Assembly: GCF_019397265.1 (NCBI RefSeq)
Contig: NZ_CP068985.1
Span: 2,150,501 to 2,214,500 of the forward strand
Origin: Nonomuraea coxensis DSM 45129
GTDB taxonomy: Bacteria > Actinomycetota > Actinomycetes > Streptosporangiales > Streptosporangiaceae
Direction of reading: 5' to 3'
Length of the DNA: 64,000 nt
Shown piece after piece: positions 21,308 to 30,701 of this stretch. The notes under the pieces were generated by a model. That model saw nothing but the letters and a program-made list of their open reading frames with translations. It did not search any database and was not told the DNA's origin. Both the position numbers and the translations under genes were made by a program. The stretch's first letter is position 1. Every line of letters begins with the position of its first letter.

Positions 21308-23584
21308 CTACAGGCCGTATTCCTTGACGATGCGCTCGTGCCGCCCGACCTCGACGTCGATCTCGCGGGCGAGGTCGAGCCAGGCCAGCGGGTGCACCCA
21401 CCGCTCGGTGGCGTCGTCGAGCAGCGCGTCGACCTCCTGCGGGCTGACGTCCGGCGGGACCGCGACCCAGCCGAACACGCCCGGCAGCGGCTCGCCCGAG
21501 GTGGGGTGGGTGACCTGGTAGTTCTCGTCGCTGTAGACCCACATCGGCCAGCCCCGCTCGGCCATGACCTCGGTGAACTCGGCCCAGTCGGACTCGCTCG
21601 GCGCGGCGCCGTCGAAGAAGTAGCTGGTGTAGCCGCCGGGCCGCAGGATGCGCACGGCCGCGAACGGCGGCACGAAGTTCTGCTGCTCCTGCGGGTCGTC
21701 GGGCACCGGCTCCAGCAGCTGCGGGTCGAAGACGACCAGGTCGCCGGCGTTGTAGTCCATGCCGCGGGGCTGCGGCAGGGCCAGCCGGGCGGTGGCGGGG
21801 CCGGTGCGGATCGACAGCACCTGGCGCTGCCCGCCGTCGGGCGCGGGGAGGATGACCCGGATGAGGCCCATCTCCTCCTCGATCGGGCCCTCCTTGGACT
21901 TGACCGGCATGCCGATCTTGGCCGCGCCCTTGCGGACGATCGCCCAGTCCTCGGCGGAGGTGGCCATGACGATCATGCGCCAGACGTCCTCGTCGGCCAG
22001 CTCGTCGATGACCTCGACCAGCACCTGGGCGGCCCTGGCGTTCTGGTCGAGCTGCTGGGCGGCGCCGGACAGCAGACGGCGGGCGTCGATGCCGGCCCCG
22101 GCCGCGACGGCGTGCTCGGCGGCGTCGAGCGCCTCCGGCCAGCGCTCGCGGGCGCTGTGCAGGCGGGCGAGGGCGAGCTGCTGCGCGGCGTGCGGCAGCA
22201 GCGCGGCCATCTGCTCCAGCCGCTCGTCCTGGCGGGCCTCGATGAGCAGGGTGGTGAGGTAGGCGACGTCGTCGGGGTCGGCCTCGCCGATCTTGCCGGT
22301 GTCGACGAGCGTCTTCCAGTAGATGTCGGCGCCGGCGGCGGGGTAGCCGAGAAAGCCCAGGGTGGTGGTGTGGCGGCGGGTGGCCTCGAGGTCGTCGCCG
22401 GACAGCGGGGCCAGCCAGCCGACCCACCTCTCGGGGTCGGCGTTGAAGCCGTCGGCGGCGTCGAACAGGCCCACCCGCTCCTCCGGCGGACCGGGGGCCT
22501 CGTGCTCGGAGGTCGCGTCGGCGGTGGCCCGCAGGGCGGCGATGCGCTCGGCGAGGCCCTCGTCCGCGCGCAGCTCGGCCGTGCCGGACTCGGCGAGGTC
22601 GGCCAGCAGCCTGGCCTGCCAGACGCCCTGGCGGGCGACGGCGAGGTCGCCGGCGATCAGCGCGAGCTCGACCCGGGCGCGGTAGCCGCCCATCATGCCG
22701 AAGTAGTCGATCCACTGGCGCAGCACGCGGCCGAGCTGCCAGGTGTTGGTGATCTGCGCGGAGCCGGCCAGCAGGGCGACCGCGCGCGACCACTCGACGA
22801 ACACGCGCGGGTGCTCGCCGACCACGTCGAGGTCGGGCAGCGCGTCCACGGCCTCGGCGACGCGGTCGAGGGTGGCGAGGATCAGCGCCCGGCGCACGCC
22901 GTCGCGGTGGTCCTTGGCGACCGGGTCGTCGGGCTGGTGACCGGAGGCGGCCTGGAGGGCGTCGAGCGCGGCCTCGGCGCGGCCGGAGGCGAGCAGCGCG
23001 CGGGCGTGCTCGGCGCCGAGCTCCCAGCTCGGCGCGCGGCCGGCGGTGCGCAGCCGCTCGGTGGCGGACTCGGCGTAGGAGACGGCCTCGTCCGCCTGGC
23101 CGGCGTCGATCAGGGCCGCGACGTATTGGGTGACGAGGCCGGTGAAGGCGGGCCGCTCGGGGCTCAGGGCCTCCAGGTGGGCGCCCAGCGTCTCCAGGCG
23201 CTCGCCGGCGTAGCCGGGGCCGTCGGTGTTGGCCAGGGCGATGGCGAGGGCCTCGACCGCCGCCAGGGCGGACGGGCACTCGCGCACGTCTTCGCGCTGG
23301 GCGAACGCCAGCAGCTGCCGCGCGTCGTCGAGCGCGACCGCGCCCTGGGCGCGGTCGCCGATGCGGCCGACGAGGTGCCAGTAGCGGGCGTAGAACTCCA
23401 GCCAGGGCAGCTCAAGGGCCTCGGCCTGCTGCGCGATGGCGGGGGCCATGACGTCGAGCTGCGGGTATCGGCCCTCGTAGGCCTGTGCGGGAAGGTCTCC
23501 CAGCGCCATGGCGAGGCCAACGTTGCCCGCCTCGGAAAGCTGCTGCTGGGTGTCGCCGACCCAGGCCCAGATGTCCACGTCCAT
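21308..23584 (-). CDS. Large unknown protein with helical (TPR-like) repeats
   Basis: I do not recognise this protein. It has about 758 residues and no signal peptide. The N-terminal 450 residues are Ala/Leu/Glu-rich helices with TPR-like character (LLASGRAEAALDALQAA, ALARLHSARERWPEALDAAE). The C-terminal 200 residues look globular, with aromatic-rich stretches such as YTSYFFDGAAPSESDWAEF. The start is uncertain: ATG 23584 avoids overlap, while a TTG at 23620 would overlap the upstream gene by 17 bases; neither has a good ribosome site. It lies 19 bases after the gene at 23604 on the same strand, so the two probably form a unit. Confidence 0.7.
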   Translation of the reverse strand: MDVDIWAWVGDTQQQLSEAGNVGLAMALGDLPAQAYEGRYPQLDVMAPAIAQQAEALELPWLEFYARYWHLVGRIGDRAQGAVALDDARQLLAFAQREDVRECPSALAAVEALAIALANTDGPGYAGERLETLGAHLEALSPERPAFTGLVTQYVAALIDAGQADEAVSYAESATERLRTAGRAPSWELGAEHARALLASGRAEAALDALQAASGHQPDDPVAKDHRDGVRRALILATLDRVAEAVDALPDLDVVGEHPRVFVEWSRAVALLAGSAQITNTWQLGRVLRQWIDYFGMMGGYRARVELALIAGDLAVARQGVWQARLLADLAESGTAELRADEGLAERIAALRATADATSEHEAPGPPEERVGLFDAADGFNADPERWVGWLAPLSGDDLEATRRHTTTLGFLGYPAAGADIYWKTLVDTGKIGEADPDDVAYLTTLLIEARQDERLEQMAALLPHAAQQLALARLHSARERWPEALDAAEHAVAAGAGIDARRLLSGAAQQLDQNARAAQVLVEVIDELADEDVWRMIVMATSAEDWAIVRKGAAKIGMPVKSKEGPIEEEMGLIRVILPAPDGGQRQVLSIRTGPATARLALPQPRGMDYNAGDLVVFDPQLLEPVPDDPQEQQNFVPPFAAVRILRPGGYTSYFFDGAAPSESDWAEFTEVMAERGWPMWVYSDENYQVTHPTSGEPLPGVFGWVAVPPDVSPQEVDALLDDATERWVHPLAWLDLAREIDVEVGRHERIVKEYGL

Positions 23585-23603
23585 GGGCAGCCAGTCTGCC
23601 AGG

Positions 23604-24359
23604 TCAACGAGCGTGCCCAAAACGCAGAAGGCCGATCAGCTCGTCCGATTCGCTGTCGCCGAGCACCGAGAAGATCGGCGCCATGAGGTCGTCGGTGCGC
23701 TCCTCGACCTCGGCCCGGCGGGCCACGAGCTCCGGGGACGGCTCGGGGTAGGGCTCCGGCCAGGTGAAGAACTGGGCGATCCGGGCGCCGGTGGCCTGCC
23801 CGAACGGGGTCGCGTCGTGGCCGGTGGCGAGCGTGGCCTCCAGCGGGTGCAGCCCGGCGGCGAGCACGGCGTTGGCGTGCAGGCCGCCGCGCAGCTCGCG
23901 TACGCAGTGCATGAGCTGGACGGCGCGGGCCGGCGGGTCGTCGGCGAGCGGCACCGCCCGCCAGCCGGCGAACAGCGGCGCGCCCACGGACGGCGCCGCG
24001 GCGACGACCGGCTCCAGCAGCTCGGCGATCCTGGCGCAGCCGTCGTAGCCGCCCAGCTTGCGCCGGCCCCAGTCGCGGCACACCTCGGCGTAGACCTCGA
24101 CGGCGCGGTCGGCGGCGAGCTTGCGTCCGCCGTTCCAGCTCTCCTCGACGTGCTCGCGCGGGAAGAAGACGGCGACGGAGTGGACCACGTCCGCGTCGCA
24201 CTCGCCGAGCACGCCGCAGCGGCCGCGGAAGTAGAACTCGCGGGAGCCGAGGCCGTGCTCCTCGCAGGCGGCCTTCGCCTCGCGGGAGATCATGAAACCG
24301 CCGCCGAGCTGCCCGATGGGCGCTTTTACCTGGACTGCGGTGGTGCGTGGGTCTGCCAT
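23604..24359 (-). CDS. SCO6745 family protein (HTH-like), function unknown
   Basis: The 251-residue protein resembles the actinobacterial SCO6745-type family: an early segment with AKAACEEHGLGSREFYFRGRCGVLGE, then a PREHVEESWNGGRK block and a helical C-terminal part. These proteins are annotated as helix-turn-helix-like but have no known role. ATG 24359 is chosen because GAGAGGTGG precedes it; an upstream start would add 20 unconvincing residues. It is probably cotranscribed with the large protein downstream. Confidence 0.72.
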   Translation of the reverse strand: MADPRTTAVQVKAPIGQLGGGFMISREAKAACEEHGLGSREFYFRGRCGVLGECDADVVHSVAVFFPREHVEESWNGGRKLAADRAVEVYAEVCRDWGRRKLGGYDGCARIAELLEPVVAAAPSVGAPLFAGWRAVPLADDPPARAVQLMHCVRELRGGLHANAVLAAGLHPLEATLATGHDATPFGQATGARIAQFFTWPEPYPEPSPELVARRAEVEERTDDLMAPIFSVLGDSESDELIGLLRFGHAR

Positions 24360-24408
24360 GTCCCACCTCTCGGTTCGGGAAGCAGACCCAGCATGCCTCA
24401 GCAGAACA

Positions 24409-25221
24409 TCATTCTGCAAGCATCAGCTCGCCGCTCGCCACGATCACCGCCGGTCCGGACAGGTAGCTCGTGTCCTCGTCGAGGATGACCGTGAGCGTGC
24501 CGCCGAGCACCTCCACCGTCCACGTGCCCGTGGTGTCGCCCGACAGGGCCGCCGCCGCGACCGCCGTCGCCACCGCGCCCGTGCCGCACGAGCGGGTCTC
24601 GCCCGAGCCGCGCTCGAAGACGCGCATGACCGCGCGGCTGACGCCCACCGGGTTGAACAGCTCGACGTTGACGCCGCTCGGGAAGACGCTGATGTCGAAG
24701 CCGGGCTGGTGGGTGAGGTCGAGCTGGGCGACCGGATCGCCGATGGCGCAGGCCAGGTGCGGGTTGCCCATGTCGACCCGCACGCCCGGATAGTCGATGC
24801 CGCCCACATGCGCCGTGCTCTCGCCGAGCACGACCGGCTTGCCCATGTCGACCGTGACGTCGCCGTCAGGCTCGATGCGGACCTGGCGCAGGCCGCCCCG
24901 CGTGGCGACGGCGAACCCGGAGGAGTCGGCGAGACCCGCGTCGACGAGGTAGCGGGCGAAGACCCGCACGCCGTTGCCGCACATCTCGGCGACGCTGCCG
25001 TCGGCGTTGCGGTAGTCCATGAACCACTCCGCGGCGGACGCCTGCGCGGCCACCTCGTGGCTCCGCTTGGTGCGCACCACCCGCAGCACGCCGTCGGCCC
25101 CGATGCCCGTCCTCCTGTCGCAGACCTTGACGACGAGCGCGGCCGACAGGTCGAGCTCGTCGTCGGGATCGGGCAGGATGACGAAGTCGTTCTCGGTGCC
25201 GTGGCCCTTCAGGAAGCGCAT
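24409..25221 (-). CDS. dapF: Diaminopimelate epimerase
   Basis: DapF converts LL- to meso-diaminopimelate for lysine and peptidoglycan synthesis. The 270-residue cytoplasmic enzyme shows the two active-site cysteines: one in EMCGNGVRVFARYL (about residue 81) and one in RSCGTGAVAT (about 211). The N-terminal FLKGHGTENDFVIL is the usual start. It lies 9 bases downstream of miaA on the same strand, the standard actinobacterial arrangement. Confidence 0.95.
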   Translation of the reverse strand: MRFLKGHGTENDFVILPDPDDELDLSAALVVKVCDRRTGIGADGVLRVVRTKRSHEVAAQASAAEWFMDYRNADGSVAEMCGNGVRVFARYLVDAGLADSSGFAVATRGGLRQVRIEPDGDVTVDMGKPVVLGESTAHVGGIDYPGVRVDMGNPHLACAIGDPVAQLDLTHQPGFDISVFPSGVNVELFNPVGVSRAVMRVFERGSGETRSCGTGAVATAVAAAALSGDTTGTWTVEVLGGTLTVILDEDTSYLSGPAVIVASGELMLAE

Positions 25222-25230
25222 TCTGCAAGT

Positions 25231-26142
25231 TTAGGGTGCGCGGTGGCCGGGGATCTCGGCGAGGGAGCGCTCGACGAGATCCGGAGCGTCGTACGGCAGC
25301 CACCGCACGCGCGGGTCGCGCCTGAACCACGACTCCTGGCGGCGGGCGAAACGCCTGGTCGCCCGCACCGTCTCCGCCTGAGCCCGCTCCTCGCTCCACT
25401 CGCCGTCCAGGAAGCGGATCACCTGCGCGTAGCCGAGCGCCCGCCCGGCCGTGCGGCCCTCGGCCAGGCCCTGCCCGAGCAGCGTGCGCACCTCCTCCAC
25501 CAGGCCCGCCGCCCACATCCGCTCGACCCGGAGCGCGATCCGCTCGTCCAGCTCGGGGCGCGGCACGTCCAGGCCGATCTGCACGTTCGGGTAGAGCGCG
25601 TCGTACGACGGCATCGTGGCCGAGAACGGCCGGCCCGAGTGCTCGATCACCTCCAGCGCCCGCACGATGCGGCGGCCGTTGCCGGGCAGGATCGCCGCGG
25701 CGGCGGCCGGGTCGAGGCCCCGCAGCCGCTCGTACAGCGGGGCCGGGCCGCGCTCGGCCAGCTCGGCCTCCAGCCGGGCCCGGATCTCGGGGTCGGTGCC
25801 GGGGAACTCCAGGTCGTCGAGGGCCGCCCGGACGTAGAGGCCGCTGCCGCCGACCAGCACGGGCGTCTCGACCCGGTCGAACACCTCCCGCGCCAGCTTC
25901 TGGTACTCGGCCACGCTCGCGGTGACCGTGACGTCCCAGATGTCCAGCAGGTGGTGCGGCACGCCGCGCATCTCGGCGGGCGTCAGCTTGGCGGTGCCGA
26001 TGTCCATGCCGCGGTAGAGCTGCATGGAGTCGGCGTTGACGCACTCGCCCCCGAGACGGAGGGCGAGCTCCACGGCGAGGTCGGACTTCCCGGCCGCGGT
26101 GGGGCCGACGACGGCGATGACAGGCTGCTGACGCACAGGCAC
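25231..26142 (-). CDS. miaA: tRNA dimethylallyltransferase
   Basis: MiaA transfers a dimethylallyl group to A37 of UNN-reading tRNAs, giving i6A, which MiaB then thiomethylates. The 303-residue protein has the P-loop GPTAAGKSDLA at the N terminus, the NADSMQLYRGMDIGTAK substrate block, and LVGGSGLYVRAALD. It starts with GTG at 26140-26142. It is transcribed with dapF. Confidence 0.95.
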   Translation of the reverse strand: MPVRQQPVIAVVGPTAAGKSDLAVELALRLGGECVNADSMQLYRGMDIGTAKLTPAEMRGVPHHLLDIWDVTVTASVAEYQKLAREVFDRVETPVLVGGSGLYVRAALDDLEFPGTDPEIRARLEAELAERGPAPLYERLRGLDPAAAAAILPGNGRRIVRALEVIEHSGRPFSATMPSYDALYPNVQIGLDVPRPELDERIALRVERMWAAGLVEEVRTLLGQGLAEGRTAGRALGYAQVIRFLDGEWSEERAQAETVRATRRFARRQESWFRRDPRVRWLPYDAPDLVERSLAEIPGHRAP

Positions 26143-26176
26143 CAGTGTGTCGGAGACCGGGGAGTGCCCGTGCCGG

Positions 26177-26719
26177 TCAGAGGTCCAGCAGGGTCGGCTG
26201 CAGATAGCCCTCGTGGGTGAGCAGCCACCGCTTGGTCTCCACGCCCACCCCTCCGCTGAACCCGCCGAGCCCGCTGCCCGCGATCACCCGGTGGCACGGC
26301 ACGAAGATCGGGAGCGGGTTGGAGCCCATGATGGAGCCGATGCCGCGGGCGGGCACGCTCGTGCCGCTCAGCCTGGCCAGCTCGCCGTAGGTGACGGCGG
26401 CGCCGTACGGGACCGCGTGCAGCGCCTGGAGCACCCGCAGCCGCGACCCCGACATCAGCCGCCAGTCGATCGGCGTGCGGAAGGCGCGCAGCTCCCCGGC
26501 GAAATACGCGTTCAGCTCGGCGACGGCCAAGGCCGTACGATCCGCATCATGCACCTCGACCAGCCCGAGCCGGTCCGCGAGGCCCACGCCGGAGCCCCAG
26601 CCCGACGCCACGAGCCCCGTCTCGGTGACGGCCAGCGCGAACGCGCCCACCGGCGTCGGCACCTCGGCCAGCGCCACCGTGCCCACCGTGCCCGCCGGGC
26701 CCGTCTCAGGGATGGTCAT
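26177..26719 (-). CDS. ogt: Methylated-DNA--protein-cysteine S-methyltransferase
   Basis: This is a suicide DNA-repair enzyme that takes the methyl group of O6-methylguanine onto a cysteine. The 180-residue protein has the active-site motif PCHRVI (Cys about 141), preceded by the helix-turn-helix segment YGELARLSG and the arginine-finger region. ATG 26719 is preceded by GAGAGGA. The divergent rnz start lies one base away, so the two 5' ends are packed against each other. Confidence 0.9.
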   Translation of the reverse strand: MTIPETGPAGTVGTVALAEVPTPVGAFALAVTETGLVASGWGSGVGLADRLGLVEVHDADRTALAVAELNAYFAGELRAFRTPIDWRLMSGSRLRVLQALHAVPYGAAVTYGELARLSGTSVPARGIGSIMGSNPLPIFVPCHRVIAGSGLGGFSGGVGVETKRWLLTHEGYLQPTLLDL

Positions 26720-26720
26720 C

Positions 26721-27635
26721 GTGTCCTCTCGTGAGCTCGTGGTGCTCGGCACCTCCAGCGCGGTGCCCACCCGACACCGTAACCACAACGGCTACCTCCT
26801 GCGCTGGGACGGCCAGGGTTTCCTCTTCGACCCCGGCGAGGGCACGCAGCGGCAGATGGTGCACGCGGGAGCGCGCGCGAACGACGTGCACTGGCTCTGC
26901 GTCACGCACTTCCACGGCGACCACTGCCTGGGCGTCCCCGGCATCGTCCAGCGCATCGCCCGCGACCGGGTACGCCATCCGGTGCGCGCGGTGTTCCCCG
27001 CCTCCGGGGCGGCGTACTGGCGGCGGCTGCGGCACGCCTCCGTGTTCGCCGACACCGACGTGATCTCCGAGCATCCCGTCTCCGGGCCGCTCGCCGCGAT
27101 CGGGCCGCTGACCGCGCGCCGCCTGTCCCACCCTGTCGAGTCGTACGGGTACCGCGTCCAGGAGCCGCCCGGCCGCCGCATGCTGCCCGCCAGGCTCGCC
27201 GCCCACGGCATCCGCGGGCCCGAGGTCGGCGAGCTGCAGCGCAAGGGGTCCGTACGCGGCGTCACGCTGGAGGAGTGCAGCGAGCCCCGCCCGGGACAGG
27301 CGGTCGCCTTCGTCATGGACACGCGGCTCTGCGACACCGTCTTCGAGCTGGCCCACGGGGCCGACCTGCTGGTCATCGAGTCCACGTTCCTGTCGGGGGA
27401 GAGCGCGCTCGCCAAGGAGTACGGGCACCTGACGGCGTACGAGGCGGGCGTCGTCGCGGCGGACGCGGGGGCGCGGAGGCTGGTGCTCACGCACTTCTCC
27501 GAGCGGTACGGCTTCACCGACGAGCCCGCGTTCGTGGCCGAGGTGCGGCGCAGCTACGACGGGGAGGTCGTGCTGGCCCGCGACCTGATGACGGTGCCGG
27601 TGCCGAGGCGTCAGTCCCACAGTGCAGTGAAGTAG
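26721..27635 (+). CDS. rnz: Ribonuclease Z (tRNA 3' processing) / MBL-fold
   Basis: RNase Z removes 3' trailers from tRNA precursors. The metallo-beta-lactamase metal motif is [10 protein letters not shown] (about residues 62-71), with later histidines in GHLTAYEAG and [12 protein letters not shown] 26721 gives the usual N terminus ([18 protein letters not shown]) and 304 residues; ATG 26712 in the same frame would add three residues and overlap the ogt start. AGGGATG at 26708-26714 may be the ribosome site. The 3' end overlaps the convergent gene at 27611 by 25 bases. Confidence 0.9.
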   Translation: MSSRELVVLGTSSAVPTRHRNHNGYLLRWDGQGFLFDPGEGTQRQMVHAGARANDVHWLCVTHFHGDHCLGVPGIVQRIARDRVRHPVRAVFPASGAAYWRRLRHASVFADTDVISEHPVSGPLAAIGPLTARRLSHPVESYGYRVQEPPGRRMLPARLAAHGIRGPEVGELQRKGSVRGVTLEECSEPRPGQAVAFVMDTRLCDTVFELAHGADLLVIESTFLSGESALAKEYGHLTAYEAGVVAADAGARRLVLTHFSERYGFTDEPAFVAEVRRSYDGEVVLARDLMTVPVPRRQSHSAVK

Positions 27636-28273
27636 CCGACGCCGTAGGGGGCCGTCCGCGCCAGCAGCCGGCCGCGGAGCGCGGCGCCGCCGGCGGCCCC
27701 GGCGAGCACCTGGAGGGCGGCGCGGCCGGTGGCCCACAGCCGGTCGGCCTCCGCGGGGTCGAGGGCGTCGAGCACGGCCGGGTCGGCGGCGCCGAGCGCC
27801 TCCGCCACCCGGTCGTCGAACGGGCCGGCGGCCTCGTCGTACTTGCCGGGGGCCTTCGGGGTCAGGCAGGCCGAGCCGTCGGCGAGCACCAGCAGCCCCA
27901 CCCGTTCGCCGCGCGCGGCCAGCTTCTCGCCGAGGGCCCGGCACTCGGCGGGCGCGGCGTCGAAGGCCACGGCCTGACAGGCGTCGGGCACGCGCCCGCC
28001 GGGGAGCCCGTCCAGGAGGCAGCGGCCCACGGTCAGCGACAGCGGCAGGACGGGCTCACCCGTGCCCGCTCCCGCGTCGAGGCCCCAGGGGCGCAGGCTG
28101 CCCGCCGCGCCGCCCGCGTACGCCTCGGTTGCCGTGGCCCCGCCCACCACGACCAGCACGTCGGGGCGGGCGGCGAGCACGCCTTCGACGGCGGCGTCGC
28201 ACACGGCGCGGAGCCCGGGCATCCGGGTCACGATCAGCGGGGTTTGCGGGCAGACGGCAGCGGCGGCGAGCAC
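27611..28273 (-). CDS. Class III extradiol dioxygenase subunit B-like protein
   Basis: This 220-residue protein belongs to the LigB-like superfamily, found in most actinobacteria near miaA and dapF. It shows CPQTPLIV at the N terminus, [12 protein letters not shown] and [16 protein letters not shown]. The conserved genomic position is known, but no reaction has been assigned. The start is GTG at 28271-28273. It overlaps rnz tail to tail by 25 bases. Confidence 0.78.
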   Translation of the reverse strand: MLAAAAVCPQTPLIVTRMPGLRAVCDAAVEGVLAARPDVLVVVGGATATEAYAGGAAGSLRPWGLDAGAGTGEPVLPLSLTVGRCLLDGLPGGRVPDACQAVAFDAAPAECRALGEKLAARGERVGLLVLADGSACLTPKAPGKYDEAAGPFDDRVAEALGAADPAVLDALDPAEADRLWATGRAALQVLAGAAGGAALRGRLLARTAPYGVGYFTALWD

Positions 28274-28324
28274 GAGCGCAAGCGTACGCGGCCCGTCACC
28301 GCGCCCCGCCCACGGCCCGGCCGG

Positions 28325-29071
28325 TCAGAAGGGGCTGTCGCCCGCCTTGACCTTGGCCAGCAGCGCCACGGTGTGGGCGTGGGCGAGCCGGTGCAGGCCG
28401 GCCCCGAAGCTGACGCGCGCCACGCCGAGCTCGGCCAGCCGCCCGAGTGCCGGCGCCCCCGGCCGGAACAGCACGTTCACCGGCCGGCCGGCGAGCGCGC
28501 CGACCAGGGCGCGGATCTCGTCCTCGTCGGCGAGCACGATGGGGTAGACGCAGTCGGCCCCCGCCTCCAGATAGCGTTCCGCCCGCGCGAGCGCCTCCTC
28601 CCGCGAGGTCGAGCCCCGCAGGTAGGTGTCCACGCGGGCGTTGATCACCAGTGCCGGCCCGGCCGCCGCGCGCACCTCGGCCAGGAACTCCGCCTGCTCG
28701 CCCGGATCGATCAGCTCGCCGGTGCGCGGGTCGCTGTCCTCCAGGTTGCAGCCGGACGCGCCGGCCGCCAGGAGGCGTTCGGCCAGCTCGGCGGGCTTGA
28801 GCCCGTAGCCGCGTTCCACGTCGGCGGTGACCGGCACGTCCACGGCGCGCGCGATGCGGGCCACGGCGGCGATCATCTCGTCCACCGGGGCGCGCTCGCC
28901 GTCTTCATGGCCGAGGACCCGCGCGACGGCGGCGCTGCCGGTCGCCACGGCGGGGAAGCCGGCCTCCTGGACGGCGCGCGCGGAGGCGGCGTCCCATGCG
29001 TTGGGCAGGATCACGGGCGTTCCGGGCACGTGCAGCCCGCGGAGGACGCCGGCGTCGTCAATCGTCGTCAT
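28325..29071 (-). CDS. Isocitrate lyase/PEP mutase family enzyme
   Basis: The 248-residue TIM-barrel protein has the family motifs PNAWDAASARAV, TADVERGYG and the NLEDSD acidic active-site segment. Members cleave or form C-C or P-C bonds of small 2-oxo/carboxy acids (for example 2-methylisocitrate or oxaloacetate). This short bacterial subgroup has no defined substrate. It is not the main isocitrate lyase (AceA is larger and carries KKCGH). ATG 29071 leads directly into the conserved domain. Confidence 0.85.
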   Translation of the reverse strand: MTTIDDAGVLRGLHVPGTPVILPNAWDAASARAVQEAGFPAVATGSAAVARVLGHEDGERAPVDEMIAAVARIARAVDVPVTADVERGYGLKPAELAERLLAAGASGCNLEDSDPRTGELIDPGEQAEFLAEVRAAAGPALVINARVDTYLRGSTSREEALARAERYLEAGADCVYPIVLADEDEIRALVGALAGRPVNVLFRPGAPALGRLAELGVARVSFGAGLHRLAHAHTVALLAKVKAGDSPF

Positions 29072-29176
29072 GTCCCTGACCCTAGGCGCGAGGTGGCCTG
29101 TCCCGAAGGTCCAATGATGGCCATAACCTCCGGACCACTTCGGCCCGCGCCGCCTCACGGCGTCAGCGGAGGCGGA

Positions 29177-29764
29177 TCAGCAGCCGCTGGTGGCGCACTG
29201 GCCGGAGACCAGGCCGGCGGGTCCGTCCGCCGGGTTGTCGGCCGCCGGGGGCTCCGGGGCCTTGGTGGGCGAGGTGGTGGGCTTCTTGCCGTCGCCGGTC
29301 TGCTTCGTGCCGGCGCCGCTTGAGGAGTCGCGGCCCGTGTTCGTGGAGGGCCGGTCCGCCGCGCGGCCGGGGTCGGTGGCGGCGTCGCCCATGCTCCCGT
29401 CGTCGGGCAGGCCGTCGTCGGGGGCGTCGGTACGGGCGTCGCCCATCGTGGCGTCGTCGGCGGCGTCGTCCTGGAGGTCGTCCTGGAGGTCGTCCCCGGT
29501 GCTCTCGTCGCCAGTGGGGCCCTGCGACGGGCCGGGCCGCCCGGCCTCCTGCTGGGTGGCGGGGGTGGAGTCGCCGGAGGCCAGCACGTAGCCGGCGCCG
29601 CCCGCCGCGATCAGCGCGACGAGCACTCCGGCCACGATGGCGGCGGTCCTCCTGGACTTGTTCGGGGGAGCGGCGGCGCGGCCGCCGTGATGGTGCTCCG
29701 CCGGGCGTGGGTCGCCCGGCCCTGACAGGATCTCGTGGCGATCCGGTGAGGTCGGATCTTGCAT
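29177..29764 (-). CDS. Single-pass membrane protein with acidic low-complexity exterior
   Basis: Not recognised. The 195 residues comprise a short His- and Pro-rich cytoplasmic head, one transmembrane segment (TAAIVAGVLVALIAAGGAGYV) and a long extracellular tail rich in Asp, Gly, Thr and Pro with near-repeats (DDLQDDLQDD, DGLPDDGSMGD). It ends in SGQCATSGC with two cysteines. ATG 29764 is chosen; an upstream start would add basic residues. Such tails are common in actinobacterial cell-surface proteins. Confidence 0.65.
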   Translation of the reverse strand: MQDPTSPDRHEILSGPGDPRPAEHHHGGRAAAPPNKSRRTAAIVAGVLVALIAAGGAGYVLASGDSTPATQQEAGRPGPSQGPTGDESTGDDLQDDLQDDAADDATMGDARTDAPDDGLPDDGSMGDAATDPGRAADRPSTNTGRDSSSGAGTKQTGDGKKPTTSPTKAPEPPAADNPADGPAGLVSGQCATSGC

Positions 29765-29879
29765 GAGGGTGCAGCTCCTCGCGGTCGTATCGGGGAAAGC
29801 TCGCCGGCTTCCGCGGGTGATGGACCACACTAGCCGCATCGGTGGAATGCTCGCACAACAATCACAAAGGAATCACGAC

Positions 29880-30617
29880 TTGTCCCCCCTTAGATCCATT
29901 TCTGCTGGTAGCAGGGGTCGTCTCAGGTCGGCCGCCGGAGCGGCCGGCGTCCTCGCCACCGCGGTTGCCGGCATATTCCTGGCATTCAGCGGCACGCCTG
30001 GTCCGGCCTCACAAAGCGCGCCGGAAAAGCCGGCGGAAACGCCGATTTTCACAAGATCGGGTTCATCGGCCGGCACTCCTGATGTCACTCGTATGACATT
30101 GATCGCATCTCCCCTCGAAGGGGATGGAACGCTCCAAAATCCGACAAGGACGCCGGTTCCTGCTCCCTGGGTGCGTGCCGTGCCCTCGCCGGGAGCGCCG
30201 CCGGACGCCCTGCCCTTACCGGACCCCGCCCGGCCCGACTCGGACGCCTGGCCCGTCCCGGAGATCCGGCCCCTCCCGGACGCGCTGCCTTCCCCGGGAG
30301 CGCTGCCCGTTCCTTCCGCGCGCCCGCTCACCGAGCCCAGGCCGCTCACCGAGCCCCGCGCGCCGGCCGAGCCACGGTCGCGTCGCGCCGCGCCTGCCCG
30401 GCCGCCGGGAAAGCCCGGCGGCCGGGAGCCCGCCGTCCCGCCGCCGGGTCCCCGGCGCATGGGCTCTCCCACCCCGCAGGCTCCTCCTGAGGCCCCGCGC
30501 GAGGAGCCGCCGCGGCCCCGCCCCGCGCAGCCCAGGAGCCCGGTGGACCCCTGCGCGACCTTCCACGACTTCCGGCGCGACCCCTGCTACGCCTTCCTGA
30601 ACCGCCTCAGCCGCTGA
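29880..30617 (+). CDS. Proline-rich secreted or anchored protein of unknown function
   Basis: Not recognised. A basic head and a hydrophobic segment (AAGVLATAVAGIFLAFSG) act as signal or anchor, followed by about 170 residues of Pro, Arg, Ala and Glu low complexity (RPLTEPRPLTEPRAPAEPR). It ends in a less biased tail, DPCATFHDFRRDPCYAFLNR, with two cysteines that may pair. TTG 29880 is preferred because AAAGGA lies about eight bases ahead; ATG 29847 in the same frame would add 11 residues. Whether it is translated as drawn is uncertain, but codon bias supports the frame. Confidence 0.5.
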   Translation: MSPLRSISAGSRGRLRSAAGAAGVLATAVAGIFLAFSGTPGPASQSAPEKPAETPIFTRSGSSAGTPDVTRMTLIASPLEGDGTLQNPTRTPVPAPWVRAVPSPGAPPDALPLPDPARPDSDAWPVPEIRPLPDALPSPGALPVPSARPLTEPRPLTEPRAPAEPRSRRAAPARPPGKPGGREPAVPPPGPRRMGSPTPQAPPEAPREEPPRPRPAQPRSPVDPCATFHDFRRDPCYAFLNRLSR

Positions 30618-30634
30618 CCCCTCCGGACACGGGT

Positions 30635-30670
30635 CCGCCCGCCGCCCCCATGAGCGGGGGCGGTGGGCGG
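30635..30670. terminator. Bidirectional hairpin between convergent genes
   Basis: A 15-bp stem (30635-30649 with 30656-30670, one G-U type mismatch) and a 6-base loop sit between two convergent genes. It is GC-only with no T-run, as often in actinobacterial terminators. Confidence 0.7.
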
Positions 30671-30701
30671 GACGTTCCCACAGGGGATCTCAGCCGGCGG
30701 C

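Noticed and set aside
28325..29071. Isocitrate lyase (aceA) completing a glyoxylate shunt with aceB
   Set aside because: The protein is too short and lacks the AceA signature; it belongs to the PEP mutase-like branch and is distant from aceB.
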